From the NCBI GenBank assembly GCA_027922465.2, contig BQMF02000171.1:248001-312000 (forward strand): DNA of 64,000 nucleotides, in the 5' to 3' direction. Positions 10,495-21,670 of this stretch are shown here, in pieces. The notes beneath the pieces are model-generated. The model had not been told where the DNA came from. It searched no databases and saw nothing but the letters and a program-made list of their open reading frames with translations. The position numbers were made by a program, and so were the translations under genes. How positions within the stretch are numbered: position 1 is the stretch's first letter; every line of letters starts with the position of its first letter. The stretch is from Turritopsis dohrnii. Taxonomy: Eukaryota; Cnidaria; Hydrozoa; Anthoathecata; Oceaniidae.

Positions 10495-12405
10495 ATGGCT
10501 GTCGCTAAAGTTTCGTTATCGATTCCCGAATTTTATCACGAAGGCTGTAAATGTCAATGTGGGGAAAATGGCACAGAATGTATAAGGCAATTTTCAATAG
10601 AGGAAGTTGATGAAATCAGGAACAGCTTTAGTGAACTGACAGATGGGGAATTGGATTCATTTGTGTTGTCGTTTTTACAGCTGTCAAGAAAACCTGGGGA
10701 AGACGGTCATTCGACATATATGATGTATGGGAAAAAAACGTGTCGGAAAGTTTTTTTATTTCTATTAAACATCTTGCTACAAAAACTGCACAACATTTCC
10801 ACGCACTTCCATAAAAATGGCTTTACACCGAGAAGACATGGTAACACGAACCATATGCCAGCGAACTCGCACAGCTTTGGCACGAGAGTTCACGTTAGAA
10901 CTTTCATCCACAACTATGCCGAACATCATGGCGTTCTTCTTCCTGGGAGGATACCTGGTTACAAAGACCAGTCCATAACATTATTAGATTCATCTAATAC
11001 TAAAACTCTTGTCTGGCAGTTTTATAAGGACAGCTGCATTGGCAGTAACTTGACTCCAGTTTGCTGAAGTCTCTTCCTTCAGTTATGGAATCAAGTCATC
11101 CCGTGGGTTGTTGTTGCCAAGCCCGCCACTGACCTTTGCTGGAAATGTCAGAGGAACAACAACAGCATTTTCAGGAGTGCAAATCTATCCGACGAGGAGA
11201 AAGCAATATTGTTGGAGGATCAACTGCAGCATCTGGATCTGGCTAAACAAGAAATTAATTACTATTGTGAACGATGTGCTTTAGCCAGAGAAGAAGTAAA
11301 AAAATATCAGACATTTATTACACCTTTTATTAAACCATCAGCGTGTTCTTTCAAGGTAAATTTTGATAATTTTTATAACCCTAAAACAATAAGTAATGTT
11401 TTCATAACGTACTTTCTCCTTTTTTTAGGGTGTTGCACACTACAGCTGGGATTATGCCCAGCAATTGCATTACCCTGCTGATCCACTTCAACCAGGGCCT
11501 ATTAATTTTGCCACACCGCGTAAATGTGGAATTTTTGGGGTGTCAAATGATGGAATCAATCATCAGATTAACTACCTAATAGATGAAATTGTCGGTAAGG
11601 GTAAGGGTGCGAACCCAACAATATCCTATGTGCATCATTTTCTAACCAACCATGGCATGGGTGAAACAACAGCAAAAATACATACTGACAATTGTGTTGG
11701 TAAGTTGAAATTATTCACATTTAATATAATTATGGCTACAGATAAGGCACTTGTCACAATAACCATCCATGTTATAAAACAATAGCAAAAGCAAATTTTG
11801 ATTTTATTTCTATTTTCAGGTCAGAACAAAAATATCTACTTCATATGGTATCTTCTTTGGCGGACCATGGTCGGTTTAAATGAGGAAATCGAGTACTCAT
11901 TCATGGTTCCAGGGCACACAAAGTTTAGCTGCGATCGGAATTTCGGTGTCCTGAAAAAAAGGCCATCCATACCCCTTTGTGGACGGTCTACGACATCGCA
12001 ATGTTGTGCAACAGTAGCAGTTGCAATTACACTGAACTTGTTGGTAAGCATGATGGCACAGTGTTTATTGAAACCTTTGACTGGAGTTCTATGCTTTCCA
12101 GTTTCTTTTATCGTGTGGAAAATGTACCAAGTTACCACCATTTCCGCGTGAGCAGCTCAGAGCCAGGTGTGGTGACATGCTTGGAAACGCTGGACTCTGA
12201 GCCAATCAAAATCAGCCTGATAAAAAAGAACGTAAAACAATTAGAATATCACCTTCCTCCAGAAATACAACCTGCTGGGCTAAATGATGACCGCCAAACT
12301 TACCTGTACAAAGAAATCCGTCCATTTTGTAAAGAGGGTACAGAAGATTTGGTGGCTCCCTTGCCTAAAAACAATGCCAAAAGAACACGATTGTCAAAGG
12401 AATAA
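10495..12405 (+). pseudogene. DUF7869-like transposon gene, one nonsense codon and one frameshift
   Basis: Start ATG at 10495 (MAVAKVSLSIPEFYHEGCKC). Exon 1 runs to 11354, with the family words YGKKTCRKVFLFLLNIL, LLPGRIPGYKDQSITLL, VVVAKPATDLCWKCQ and DEEKAILLEDQLQHLDLAKQ. Exon 2 begins at 11429 (GVAHYSWDYAQQLHYPADP) and includes TPRKCGIFGV and QINYLIDEI. It ends at the DNC motif (IHTDNCVG, donor at about 11700). Exon 3 begins about 11820 with GQNKNIYFIWYLLWR and GHTKFSCDRNFG. The DNC-GQNKN and GHxxxxxDxxFG motifs are the conserved core of this multi-copy family, from memory DUF7869. Breaks: in-frame TGA at 11065-11067, and a frame change in the A-run near 11953-11959, after which SSCNYTELVGKHDG and SYHHFRVSSSEPG continue in another frame to TAA. 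Otherwise well preserved. Confidence 0.75.
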
Positions 12406-12450
12406 AGATTTGGGCAAGTTTCAACAGAAGTTATGCAAAACTTTATTTCT

Positions 12451-12915
12451 CTCCCGCCTCAGAAATGGGGTTGATAGTGAAGTGGAGAATTTTTTTCCTT
12501 TTCTTTACCTTAAGGAAAGAAATTTTTGTAGGTAGAAAATTTTGCGAAAGAAACTGTTTATTACCAAAACCTCAATCTTAGAGTGCACACTGTCAAAAAT
12601 AATTTTCAAAATTTTAATATCGCTAAATTTTATTCCATAAATTGAAAGAAATGAAGTTAGATACGCAAAAATAAATTCTGCAAATTATATGCAGTTTTTG
12701 GTACCCTCACCCGCAAAAATAAATTCCGTAAAAAATTCTCCCCGCATAAATTTCTTCCCTTTAAGGTATCTCCCGTCTCAGAAATGGGGTTGATAGTGAA
12801 GTGGAGATTTTTTTTTCCTTTTTTCATCTCCCGCCTCAGAAATGGGGTTGATAGTGAAGTGGAGAATTTTTTTGTTTGTTTCTCCCGCCTCAGAAATGGG
12901 ACCAATACTGAAAGT
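12451..12915 (+). repeat. Four copies of a 40-bp unit starting CTCCCGCCTCAGAAATGGGG
   Basis: Copies begin at 12451, 12771 (CTCCCGTCTC variant), 12829 and 12882. Three continue TTGATAGTGAAGTGGAGA followed by a T-run; the fourth diverges after AATGGGA. The spacer at 12500-12770 also holds CTTAAGGAAAGAAATTTTTG and its approximate inverse (AAATTTCTTCCCTTTAAGG). The same CCTTAAGGGAA/ATTTTTGCG words recur at 41733 and 42561. This suggests a hairpin MITE family with internal iterations. Confidence 0.6.
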
Positions 12916-13901
12916 ATAAGATTTGTTTTCTTCAAAAGTAAAGAGAAGAATTTTTTTAAAGAGCTGACTTGGACAAAAAACAATAAACAAAACTTTAGAA
13001 TATGCTAAAATCGTGATATACATATCATTAATTGGCTCTCATTATAGTTTTTAAGACCCTTACTAAGCATAACTATATGCATATTGAAAGTTGGATTAGG
13101 AGTCCTTAATTATTGACGATACCTGTATAAAGAAATTTATTTTATAACGAGCAATTTTTGATAAAAATATGAATAGTATCATTGCTGTATTGTTCTAGTT
13201 TTTTTGCAATTTAAAGTAGCTTATTTCATGAATGTTTTGGTTCAACATCAAATGTTAAGAAAAAACATTTTGATTGCTATTTCCTTTTCAATACAATTCC
13301 ATTCCAGAAGTACATAAAGAAATCTATGTTTTGACACTGTTTTGATTCTACAAACGTCTTGAACTGAAGGATATAGAAGGATACAATTACTCCCCATGCC
13401 GTGCATTTTTCCATCACACCAGGTTCTTTGTAGAATGCTTCCGTTCGAGAAAAATCGTGCATGTGGTACATCGCACGGCACAGGGAAACCCAAAGATTGG
13501 GAAAAAATGGAAAAATAGTGACCTCATCTGAAAGAATCACTGAAAATAGCAAATCATGTGAAAGACCTAAATGGTTTCATCAAGAAAAACGTTTCTGACA
13601 GAACTTTTGCTTCTATTAAGGTTGACAATATTTCGCGAAAGAAAAATTAACCTGCGTCCCTGGTCATGTTTACTCCCGAAAAATGGCGGGAATGAAAACA
13701 TAAACAAACTAAACGAACGAAATTTTTATGCGATAACGGTAAAATTTTCACAAGTCATTAAAGTTGTTATCGCTTGTTTCCTATAATTAGTGCATGGGCT
13801 ACTCGGTTATAGATATCTTGTAAAGATTTTACATCAGGTTATAGATCATTACGTCGTAAAACAGTTTATGCATAACACGGATGACATTGCATTGACATCG
13901 C
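12916..13901. other. Intergenic region, no convincing gene
   Basis: A minus-strand frame at 13277-13552 is open for about 90 codons but has no recognisable motif or clear splice context, so it is not called. Nothing else stands out. Confidence 0.4.
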
Positions 13902-14083
13902 ATAGATTATATGTTATAGATTATAGGTTATAGATTATAGGTTATAGATTATCGATTATAGATTATAGATAATCTATAATCTATAATAATCTATAATCTA
14001 TATTATAGATAAAATTTTACCTATACATAGATTATAGATAAAATCTAATCTATAATATAGGTAAATATAGATTAATCTATAAA
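13902..14083. repeat. Palindromic ATAGATTA low-complexity repeat
   Basis: Iterated TATAGATTATAG/CTATAATCTATAA words switch from one strand sense to the other near 13965-13970, so the left half pairs with the right half as one long, imperfect hairpin. Confidence 0.8.
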
Positions 14084-14796
14084 TCATTGTTAGTTTTTTC
14101 CCATGGACGGTCACATATGAAAAAGCTTTTAATGTTTAGATTTTTACATTTTACACTATCCTTTACTTTGGACACAATTTCCTACACTTTACAGTTTGCT
14201 TGATACTGAAACGTGTTTTTAACTTTGATTATTTAACTTCCTTTCAGACTTCTAGTCTTTTTTCACCAGTCACTAATGTTTTTACTTTTAATTTTAACTG
14301 TTACCTTATTTTGTTTTCAAAGGCAGGACCCAATGAAAAACAGAAATTTTGTATATATTGTATATAACAAATTTTTGATTGGTTATCCTGTGTAAATATT
14401 CGTTTTAAATAAATAAATATTTTTTGTATGTTGTTTTAAGAAAGTCATATTTTTGAGATGAGACTCGATTTTCTTAAAGAAAGTATTAGGAATTAGAGAG
14501 AAATTTTCTTTTGCCTATAATGACTTCAGACACCTTTTGTTTTTTTATGAGTTCATAATGGCAGATGCTGACGTTGGATCGTGGATCTATTGCCATGAAA
14601 TGGTTCTACTTCAAACATACATAAAGCCTCAACGAAAGAAAAATGTCACTGAAATAGCCAAATATAAATTTATCTCAAGTAAGATTATATTGTAGATAAA
14701 ATATCAAAAAATATATATAATAACAATCACCTCAGCTTTTTTCTTGCTGCACGGGGTTTTTAATTAACAACTTCTGCCAATTTTAGAGAAGCTATT

Positions 14797-15054
14797 CTAT
14801 TCCCATATCTTTCTTTTATCTGCACGTTGCACAATCCTATGCCATCGATTTGGTGAAAGGCTTTTTATAATAGGATCATTAAATGAACTGACTGCAAGTT
14901 CCTGAAGACTGAATTCTTTAGATAGTTCTTTTTTAATGTACGAAACACACTCATCACGATTACGTCTTTTTAAAACACTTACAAAAGGTTAACTGTTTTC
15001 AGTATTATCAACAGGAACATGTTCTTCTTTCTTGTGCTTTCTCGACTTGACCAT
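14797..15054 (-). pseudogene. Small unrecognised minus-strand ORF with one in-frame stop
   Basis: From an ATG at 15054 the frame reads MVKSRKHKKEEHVPVDNTEN, meets TAA near 14991, and continues in the same frame with LKRRNRDECVSYIKKELSKE and SFNDPIIKSLSPNRWHRIVQ to TAG at 14797-14799. Composition is protein-like (charged, few low-complexity runs). I do not recognise the family. It lies directly upstream of the hAT gene on the opposite strand and could be a transposon partner gene or part of a gene the hAT entered. Confidence 0.3.
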
Positions 15055-16778
15055 GCGAGAATACACAACATCCAACCCATTCATTCAAGCAACATGAACA
15101 ATCAAAACGTCACATATGGTTACACTGCAAGCCTGCCGATAATAACATAAACACTTACTTTGCAAACGCAGCCGCTATAAATGCAACAAAATTGGAGATG
15201 AACAATCTTTACATGCACAAGTGTGTTCACACTATTTATTACATGATTAGCAAAAACATGGCTCTTAGTACAAACTATGGGGATCTGTTGCGATTTATTG
15301 CTACCAAAACTGAGGAGCCTATTACAAAGCAATATCTTAATACTTGCGCAAAAAACACCAGCTATCTAAGTGATACAGCTGCTGAAAGTTTACTTGATGC
15401 CATTAACTTTTACTTCGAGAAACAAAATCTGGAGGACATTCGAGAAGCTACTTGTCTTTGCCTTTACGCTGATGAAACAGAAAATTCATCCCACAAAGAA
15501 TGCTTCTCCATGTTTGTGACATACTATTCATTTGAAAAAAAATGCAATTAGAACAGCATTTTTAGGGATAATTAACTTGAAATAGTGAGGGAAAATCGTG
15601 CAAAAATTGTGCTTTTGAAGATAGAAGCATGAAATTTGGTGAACATAATATTTATCAAAATCTGAAAGTTTTGAGACTGGGAGCCACTTTCAAAATTTTC
15701 GTTTTGTGTAATTTACAGACCAGAATACGTTTCCATAGCAACAAAAAAATTTTTGCACAAAATATATACTATTATATATCATTAGAAAGCTCTTGATATA
15801 AGGATAAAAAGTCAATAAAGAACCTTACCCTAAAAATGAGTTGGTAACGAGTTATAAAAGATCAAACGTTTACGAATCCAGGGGGTCAGCGGAAGCTTTT
15901 TGCATCAGTTTCATTAATTTTTTGGTCTTTTCTTTCAAAAAAAATCGAAAATTAGCTCTTATTAAATGAATTTAAGTTGCAAAATGGGTAGAAACCAGAA
16001 AAAGCAAAAGGAAAACTCTCCAGAAATAAAATTTAGAATCACACAAATCATTATTTTACCCCCTGGAAATCTACGTTTTCACTTTAATTCACCTTAAGGT
16101 GGTAACCCTAGAATGGGGCAAAAAAATTTTGAAATAATTTTGTTAAAGTTCTATTGATTTTATTTACTTGTTTGAACACAAACTAAGACATTAACATCAA
16201 AAATAAAAAAATTTGCCTCGATTTACCAGGTGGAGGCCTATTTTCAATGGAAAAAGTATGCACTTTTCAAATCAAGATTGACAGCAGAAGGCTGCTATGT
16301 TCTCCGTGAAACTTTGTACATTTTATGAAGTATGAACAAAAAATCATTTATCATAGGATTTTTTTAATTGCCTCGATTGTTCAATTTTAATTTAGGTTTT
16401 TTCAGAATGAAAATATTTTAACGGTCTAACCTCAGAACTAAAACGCTATAACTTGGGAATGAGAGCTCAATTTTAAAAACTCCTATGACAAATGATTAAG
16501 TAGATTATATTGAACAACTGGTGAAAATTTCAGCTCAAAATGTTGAGTCTAGCTTTAGATATTGTGTTTTGAAATTTGGCAAAAAGCAAAAATTCCTTAA
16601 TCGTAGAAATCCTTGTTAAAGTTAATGAAATTGAAAAAAAAAAGATATATCTTATTTATTTATTTATTTATTTCTGAATCTTTATACAGGATAAAAACTA
16701 AAGTATTTACAAATATATACAATATATACAGCAATACTTCTTTCCAAGTTTGTCCTGTAAAATATTTGACAAAACATG

Positions 16779-17750
16779 TCAAAAACCACCAGCTACATAG
16801 GATTCTTTAATTTCGTTGTCAGCTTCTGTGTCTTCAATTCCCTTTCTTAATTTTCTTTGCTTTTTACGCTGTTTCATGACTTTATCGGTGGACTTCCTTT
16901 TCATTTGGCGTACACGTTTCTTATCCATTGTATCTAGTTTGTTATACGTAATAGTTCCATTTATTCCAAACTGTTGCAGCACAGATTTAACTCCTTCTCC
17001 ACCATCATTGAAATGCAAAACAGCTGAATTAATCCCCATTTCAAATAACGGTCTTGATATAAAAATGTTCTTGGGACATCGAGTCCCCGCCTTTGCCAGG
17101 AGCCATCAATTGTAACACGCTTCTTGACAGGACCTTCATTGACACCACAAAGTTTACTAGCTGCTCTTTTCATGGAATCTTCTGCAGCCTTAGCATATGC
17201 ATTTGCAACACTGCTACAATTGAGTTTATCAAATGCAGTCTCACCTATAGAATACATATTCATGCATGTACTAAATTTATTAACAGCTGATTTTCCACGT
17301 CCAATCTCACGAAAGCCAATTATTGCTCGTATGTTACATTCAAATGCTTTTCTGCCTTAAGGTATTTTTCTGTTGGAATCAGAACATAATTTGCTGGTAT
17401 AACAGGAGTTACTCCACTCACATGCTTTGCATTTAATTTCTAGGTAGTGTGAAAAACCCATTCGTTTTGATAGATCATCAGTTAATGACAGTGGAAATGG
17501 TACAATGACACACAGGACAACAGAAGTTTTCAAGCAGTACTTTCATCTGTTCTAAGTCAATCAAAATAAAGTAGCTCCCAGGATCTTTAACATTTACGAT
17601 TCCATCATGACTTAAAAGTTTCCTTGAGCTAGCACATTCAACACTTGGTGTTGAAAGATCAATGGGTTTTTGTGATGGATTTGCTGCTACATGTCGGTTT
17701 TTAGGTGGCTGTCTTTTCTTTTTTCGTTGAAAATTTTGTTTATTAGGCAT
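16779..17750 (-). pseudogene. Mutator-like transposase gene, internally deleted and broken
   Basis: Starts MPNKQNFQRKKKRQPPKNRH at 17750. The front part has LENFCCPVCHC (zinc ligands). A frameshift near 17480 leads to GFSHYLEIKCKACEWSNSCY; an in-frame TAA near 17355 precedes GRKAFECNIRAIIGFREIG, typical of the metazoan Mutator-like domain (aF-N-RA...FREIG). Then come DSMKRAASKLC and the catalytic-start word VTIDGSWQRRG. After QRRG the central catalytic core is missing: the sequence jumps within about 30 codons to the family C-terminus (HFNDGGEGVKSVLQQFGI; KKRVRQMKRKSTDKVMKQRK). This copy therefore cannot be an active transposase. A second, different fragment of the same family lies at 26904-27390. 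Confidence 0.75.
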
Positions 17751-17946
17751 TCCAATAATATTATTAACACGTAAAACGGATGATCATAAACAAATTAATA
17801 AGCATTATCAAACTAAACAACATCTGCTAGGATAAGAAGTTAAAATTTCCCCAAACTCTCAATTTAAGATGTCCAATATCTCATGATATACAGCTTTATA
17901 TATTTTTTTGTACTTTTAAAGTATAACCAAAATCCCATCTAATCTA

Positions 17947-18540
17947 TCAGGAAGCAAATGAGATCAACCAATTCCCGGGGTGGCGCAGGAAATCTGGTCT
18001 TAATTGGGTTTTATGATGACCTTTAACTTTATGATCCAATCGGAAAGTGGAAACTTTATTTAGCTTACCACTGCTCTTGCTGCAAAAAAAACATGTTTCT
18101 AAAGGTTTAGGGTTCAGTTCTCTTGGTTTTCTCATTTTTTTAGATATATTCTCACAATCTTCCGAATTTAACTGGACATCGTTCAAACTCTTATCGTCAT
18201 TCTCGCTAGATGTTTTCACTCTCTTTTCTGCTCTTGCCAATTTCAAATCGCTAACTTTAAATTTACAATTCTTGTGAAACTTTCCTTTGTTTTCTAATAT
18301 AATTGCAACTTCAAGCAGTTCGTTCGGTATACACACATCAAACGGTAAGCTGTCAAGTTCGTTGAAGCGTTTTACGTTCGCAATTATATTTTCGTACGAT
18401 TTCTCTTTTTCATGACCTTCTCTTTCAACAGAAGCAGGACACAGAAGTTTCTCTGATGTAGCCTTTTGACATAAAAGACACAAGTTCCAGTCAAAATGAG
18501 AACTCGATGCACTTAATTTATCTTCTGATAATCTTCATTT
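17947..18540 (-). CDS. Cys-rich transposon-associated protein of unknown function, first exon
   Basis: The frame reads HFDWNLCLLCQKATSEKL, then FNELDSLPFDVCIPNELLEV, GKFHKNCKFKVSDLKLARAE and CFFCSKSSGKLNKVSTFRLD. The CxxC pair, the H-x-x-C (FHKNCKFK) and the later CFFC are the fingerprint of a multi-copy cnidarian family (CxxCQk...YHxxC...CFFC). I know it only as transposon-linked, with no established function. It lies in the Mutator-like element on the same strand as, and upstream of, the transposase gene. The 3' end after about 17960 (HPGNWLISFAS) is probably intron. The start is not fixed by an ATG in this frame; 18483 is a candidate if a non-ATG or upstream exon is used. Confidence 0.5.
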
Positions 18541-20242
18541 ATCAGATAATCTTCATTTTTGCACTTCTATATTTTATTATTAACTAACTAATCATTATCT
18601 TGCTTACTAATCATGATTAAAATTCAATACTCTCATAATAAATCGAATCTATTTCAAGTCTGACGAAATAGCTCATTTAATAACCTATGCAATGTTTTCT
18701 TCTAAATATACAGCATAAATCAGGGGGTCAAATATTTTACATTTCAAGGAAAAACATTAACACATGCCGGTGTAAAAACACAACCAGCGATAAAATTTTC
18801 AAAGAGTGTCTTGGGCTACACTTATTTTCGCATTTTACAACAATTTATGTATTCTATAAAACAAAAATAAAAGGTCAATGAATTTTTTTATTAGCCGCGA
18901 CCCCCTGAATTTTAAAACATTAAATGGCTCATAACTTCTTACAAGTTCGTTTTCAACTAGATGTTCTTTAGTAATTTTTGTTGCATTTTAAAAAAGCTTT
19001 CTAATGATATATAATAAAGTATGTTTTTGGCCAAAAAAATTTTTTTGCTATGGAGCTTCATTCTGGTCTGTAAAACACACATGTGATGAAAATCACGAAT
19101 GGCTCCCAGGCTGAAAATATTCCAATTGTGAAGAACATTCACTGTACCAAATTTCATGCTTCTATCCTTAAAAGCACAATTTTACTACATTTTTGCACAA
19201 TTTGCCCTCACTAAAAGGGAAAGCAGCGGCAGAAATTATGGACATGATTAAATTATTTTTCGCGGCAAAAAATATTGATTTGGATAAAATCTTTTTCGGT
19301 GTGTTAGATGGTACAAACGTAATGAGTGGCAAACATGGAGGATTGCAAAGACGAATTCACCATAATTCAGCCTTCAATATTTACATTAATTGCCGTAACC
19401 ACTGTCTTGCATTATGTTTGCCACATTTAATGAATGATAGAAACTTTGCAGAAATTCTTCTTGATTATGACGCACCTCCTCTTGGATTGTGGAAGATGTT
19501 TCATTATTCACCCAAGAAAGGTGCAGTTTTAGAGTCAGTGCAACAAATATATGGGAAGAAGCCGTTAAGAACTCTTAAAGCAGCCTTAACCAGATGGTTA
19601 ACCCATGGACGAGCTTCTCAGAGAATTCTTGACTGTTACAAGGAACTTCTTGAGACGCTGGACCACATATGTATTGAAAAAAACGAGTCAGAAGTTCGTG
19701 GCTATCGCAGCATGTTGATGCAGCATAAAACTTTATTTTTTGCATGCTTAATGACGGATGTTCTTTCGTTAATGAATACCCTATCGCTTGTTTTACAAAA
19801 GCAAGGAATCCTCATAGTCGACGTAAAGCATTTTGTCGACTTAACAGTAAAGCAATTAACAAGCTTGTGTAATACTACCACACCAGAGGAGTATCATTCC
19901 ATCATGTCCCCTAGAAAAAGTTATTACAGTAAATATCAAGAATTCCTCGACATTTTTAGAGACTTTACAAACTCCAGGAAGCAGCTTCGATCCAGTCCGT
20001 CCAACCAAACCATTAACAATTTCCATGAACGTTTCGCCACACCTTTTGTGAAAATGCTGATCAAGGAAGTGACGCAAGCTTTTGACGTCAGTGATTACCC
20101 TGTCGTTGATGCGTTCCATGCCTTTAATCCGAGAAGTATTCCAACTCCTCTACCTCGGGATTATGGCATTTTGAAAATATTACTAAGGAATTGTTGTCGC
20201 AGTGAAGGATTTTACAACTGTTTTCTTGATACGTTAGGATGA

Positions 20243-20568
20243 TGCAAGGATTTCCAATCTGAAGAGGCTTTCAATGGCGAACTGTGGAATTAATTCTGTG
20301 GAAGTTAGTGTGCGGTCTTAAGGAAACATCAAAACACGGCATGCATCTCATAGATTACTCTTGAAAATAGTGACAAAATGGCAATGTTATTATTGAATTT
20401 AAAGACTCTAATTAAGCCCAGAAAACGCTGAAATAGCCGTTTTAGAGGGTTCAGAAAGTAAAATTTTTCTTTGCCCCCAACCATGGTGGGGCAGTGGGAG
20501 GGACTCTATACTAAAATGCCCTTTTAGTACCAATGCACACTTGCCCCTAATGCCTGGAATAGGCCCTG
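20243..20568. other. 3' region and right terminus of the ZNF862-like hAT element
   Basis: The sequence ends GCCTGGAATAGGCCCTG at 20568, i.e. CAGGGCCTATTCC on the other strand, the CAG-start type used by hAT elements. I could not find the matching left end upstream of 15075, so the left border is unresolved. Confidence 0.45.
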
Positions 20569-20576
20569 ACTATACA

Positions 20577-21023
20577 AATACCTATACTACTACCACCCTT
20601 AAACCCATCTGAGACACTACTACAACCTTCTACACTACTACTATAAACATTCAGATCATTCACAACTATTTTATCATAAGCAATATCACCAGCTACAAAA
20701 TCACGAGAAACATCAGTAGAAACAACATCAAAATTAGCACTACTATTTTTATTACTATCATTTTGGATAAGCACCTTACTCTACCTTTTTTTCTTTTTTG
20801 AGTACACATGGTTCTCCGGGGTTTCAACTTTTTCACTTATCTGCTGGATCATAAAAATATTTTTCGCAACCAATGTAAAAATATTATTGCAAGATTGAGC
20901 AATGAAGGCAATATTCTCTTCCACTTTGCTTTGCTCGAAGACAGATTGACATGACATTAACTTATTCATATGTTGGAATTGTTTTTGTTGCTGCCTCCAC
21001 TCCTTTTTCATGTATTTGTCCAA
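20577..21023 (-). pseudogene. Broken coiled-coil-type ORF, unrecognised
   Basis: The frame reads YMKKEWRQQQKQFQHMNKLM, EENIAFIAQSCNNIFTLVAK and ISEKVETPENHVYSKKKKR, then TAG, then in the same frame VLIQNDSNKNSSANFDVVST and RDFVAGDIAYDKIVVNDLN up to the hAT terminus at 20568. The Q/K/M-rich helical start resembles the second proteins of Harbinger-type elements, but I cannot name it. The coding sense stops at the hAT border, consistent with the hAT having inserted into it. Confidence 0.35.
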
Positions 21024-21627
21024 TTACATTGGAAGGAGAAAGCAGCATTGTAAAGTCATGATTCACTACCAAGTCAAAAAAACATTGAAATCGGTCAACG
21101 TCAATCGTTATAATAAGCATTAATACAAAAACTATGACCATCAATATGGCTGATTTATCGGACATTTTTTCTATTGATCATCAATAACTTGTTGAAAAAG
21201 TAAAAATTGAAGTTAACGGTCAATAGTAAAACATTGTCGTTTATAGAAAAATTAACGATCAATACGTTGAAATTGACGATGGTGTATTTAAATTGCTCGT
21301 CAACAAGAAAATTGAGGGTAATTCGTTGCTATTGACTGTCAGTACAATATTTTCACGAACAATCTGTAAGAGCACTAAGATGTCGCCATTCCTCGCCTCA
21401 AACAGCTGTAGATAATTTTGTTTTACTTTTCATGCGTGCTAGTTGAGTAACTGATATTAATTTTTAGCCTCGCACTTTGACTGATAGAAACTGTGCAACT
21501 GTGAAAAGACTGAGAAAACTAGCTTCGTACGGTCGTTAGACTTGAGCGAGTTATCTTCTTATTAGCTATTAACTAATTTATTTTCTGTTCTAGCTTTCGT
21601 TAAAAGAAAAATGTACGAGAAAGTAGA

Positions 21628-21670
21628 CATGTATGTATGTATGTATGTATGTATGTACGTATGTATGTAT
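21628..21670 (+). repeat. (TATG)n microsatellite
   Basis: About ten ATGT/TATG units with one CG variant, directly left of the Penelope-like remnant. A similar run lies at 22526-22551 on its right side. Confidence 0.85.

Larger units (their letters stand above)
15583..19213 (-). mobile_element. Mutator-like DNA transposon with long inverted ends and AAA target duplication
   Basis: The ends are TAGTGAGGG at 15583 and CCCTCACTA ending at 19213. The inverted similarity extends about 310 bp inward with gaps (for example GAAGCATGAAATTTGG near 15626 and CCAAATTTCATGCTTC near 19149; CCAGGGGGTC near 15885 and GACCCCCTG near 18899). AAA flanks both sides (15580-15582, 19214-19216), and deleting the element plus one AAA rejoins the hAT frame between codons, which fixes the borders. 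It holds two minus-strand genes: a Mutator-like transposase gene (17750-16779) and a Cys-rich gene (about 18540-17947). A TTTA microsatellite sits near 16647-16673. Confidence 0.8.
15075..20242 (+). pseudogene. hAT transposase gene (ZNF862-like), split by a 3.6-kb insertion
   Basis: The N-terminal half (about 15075-15582) reads MNNLYMHKCVHTIYYMISKN, ALSTNYGDLLRFIATKTEE, ESLLDAINFYFEKQNLEDI and the catalytic-region word CLYADETENSS, then, after a one-base frame change in an A-run near 15538, RTAFLGIINLK. The C-terminal half (19214-20242) continues in frame as KGKAAAEIMDMIKLFFAAKN, then FGVLDGTNVMSGKHGGLQRR, NCRNHCLALCLPHLM and TRWLTHGRASQRILDCYKEL. Stop TGA at 20240. Only the inserted element and the short frameshift prevent translation. 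The second hAT gene in the window (1445-4582) is a different family. The N-terminal zinc-finger part upstream of 15190 is approximate. Confidence 0.8.

Noticed and set aside
13277..13552. Minus-strand 91-codon ORF (DEVTIFPFFPNLWVSL...)
   Set aside because: Open and not low complexity, but no recognised motif, no paired exon and no transposon ends. Left uncalled.
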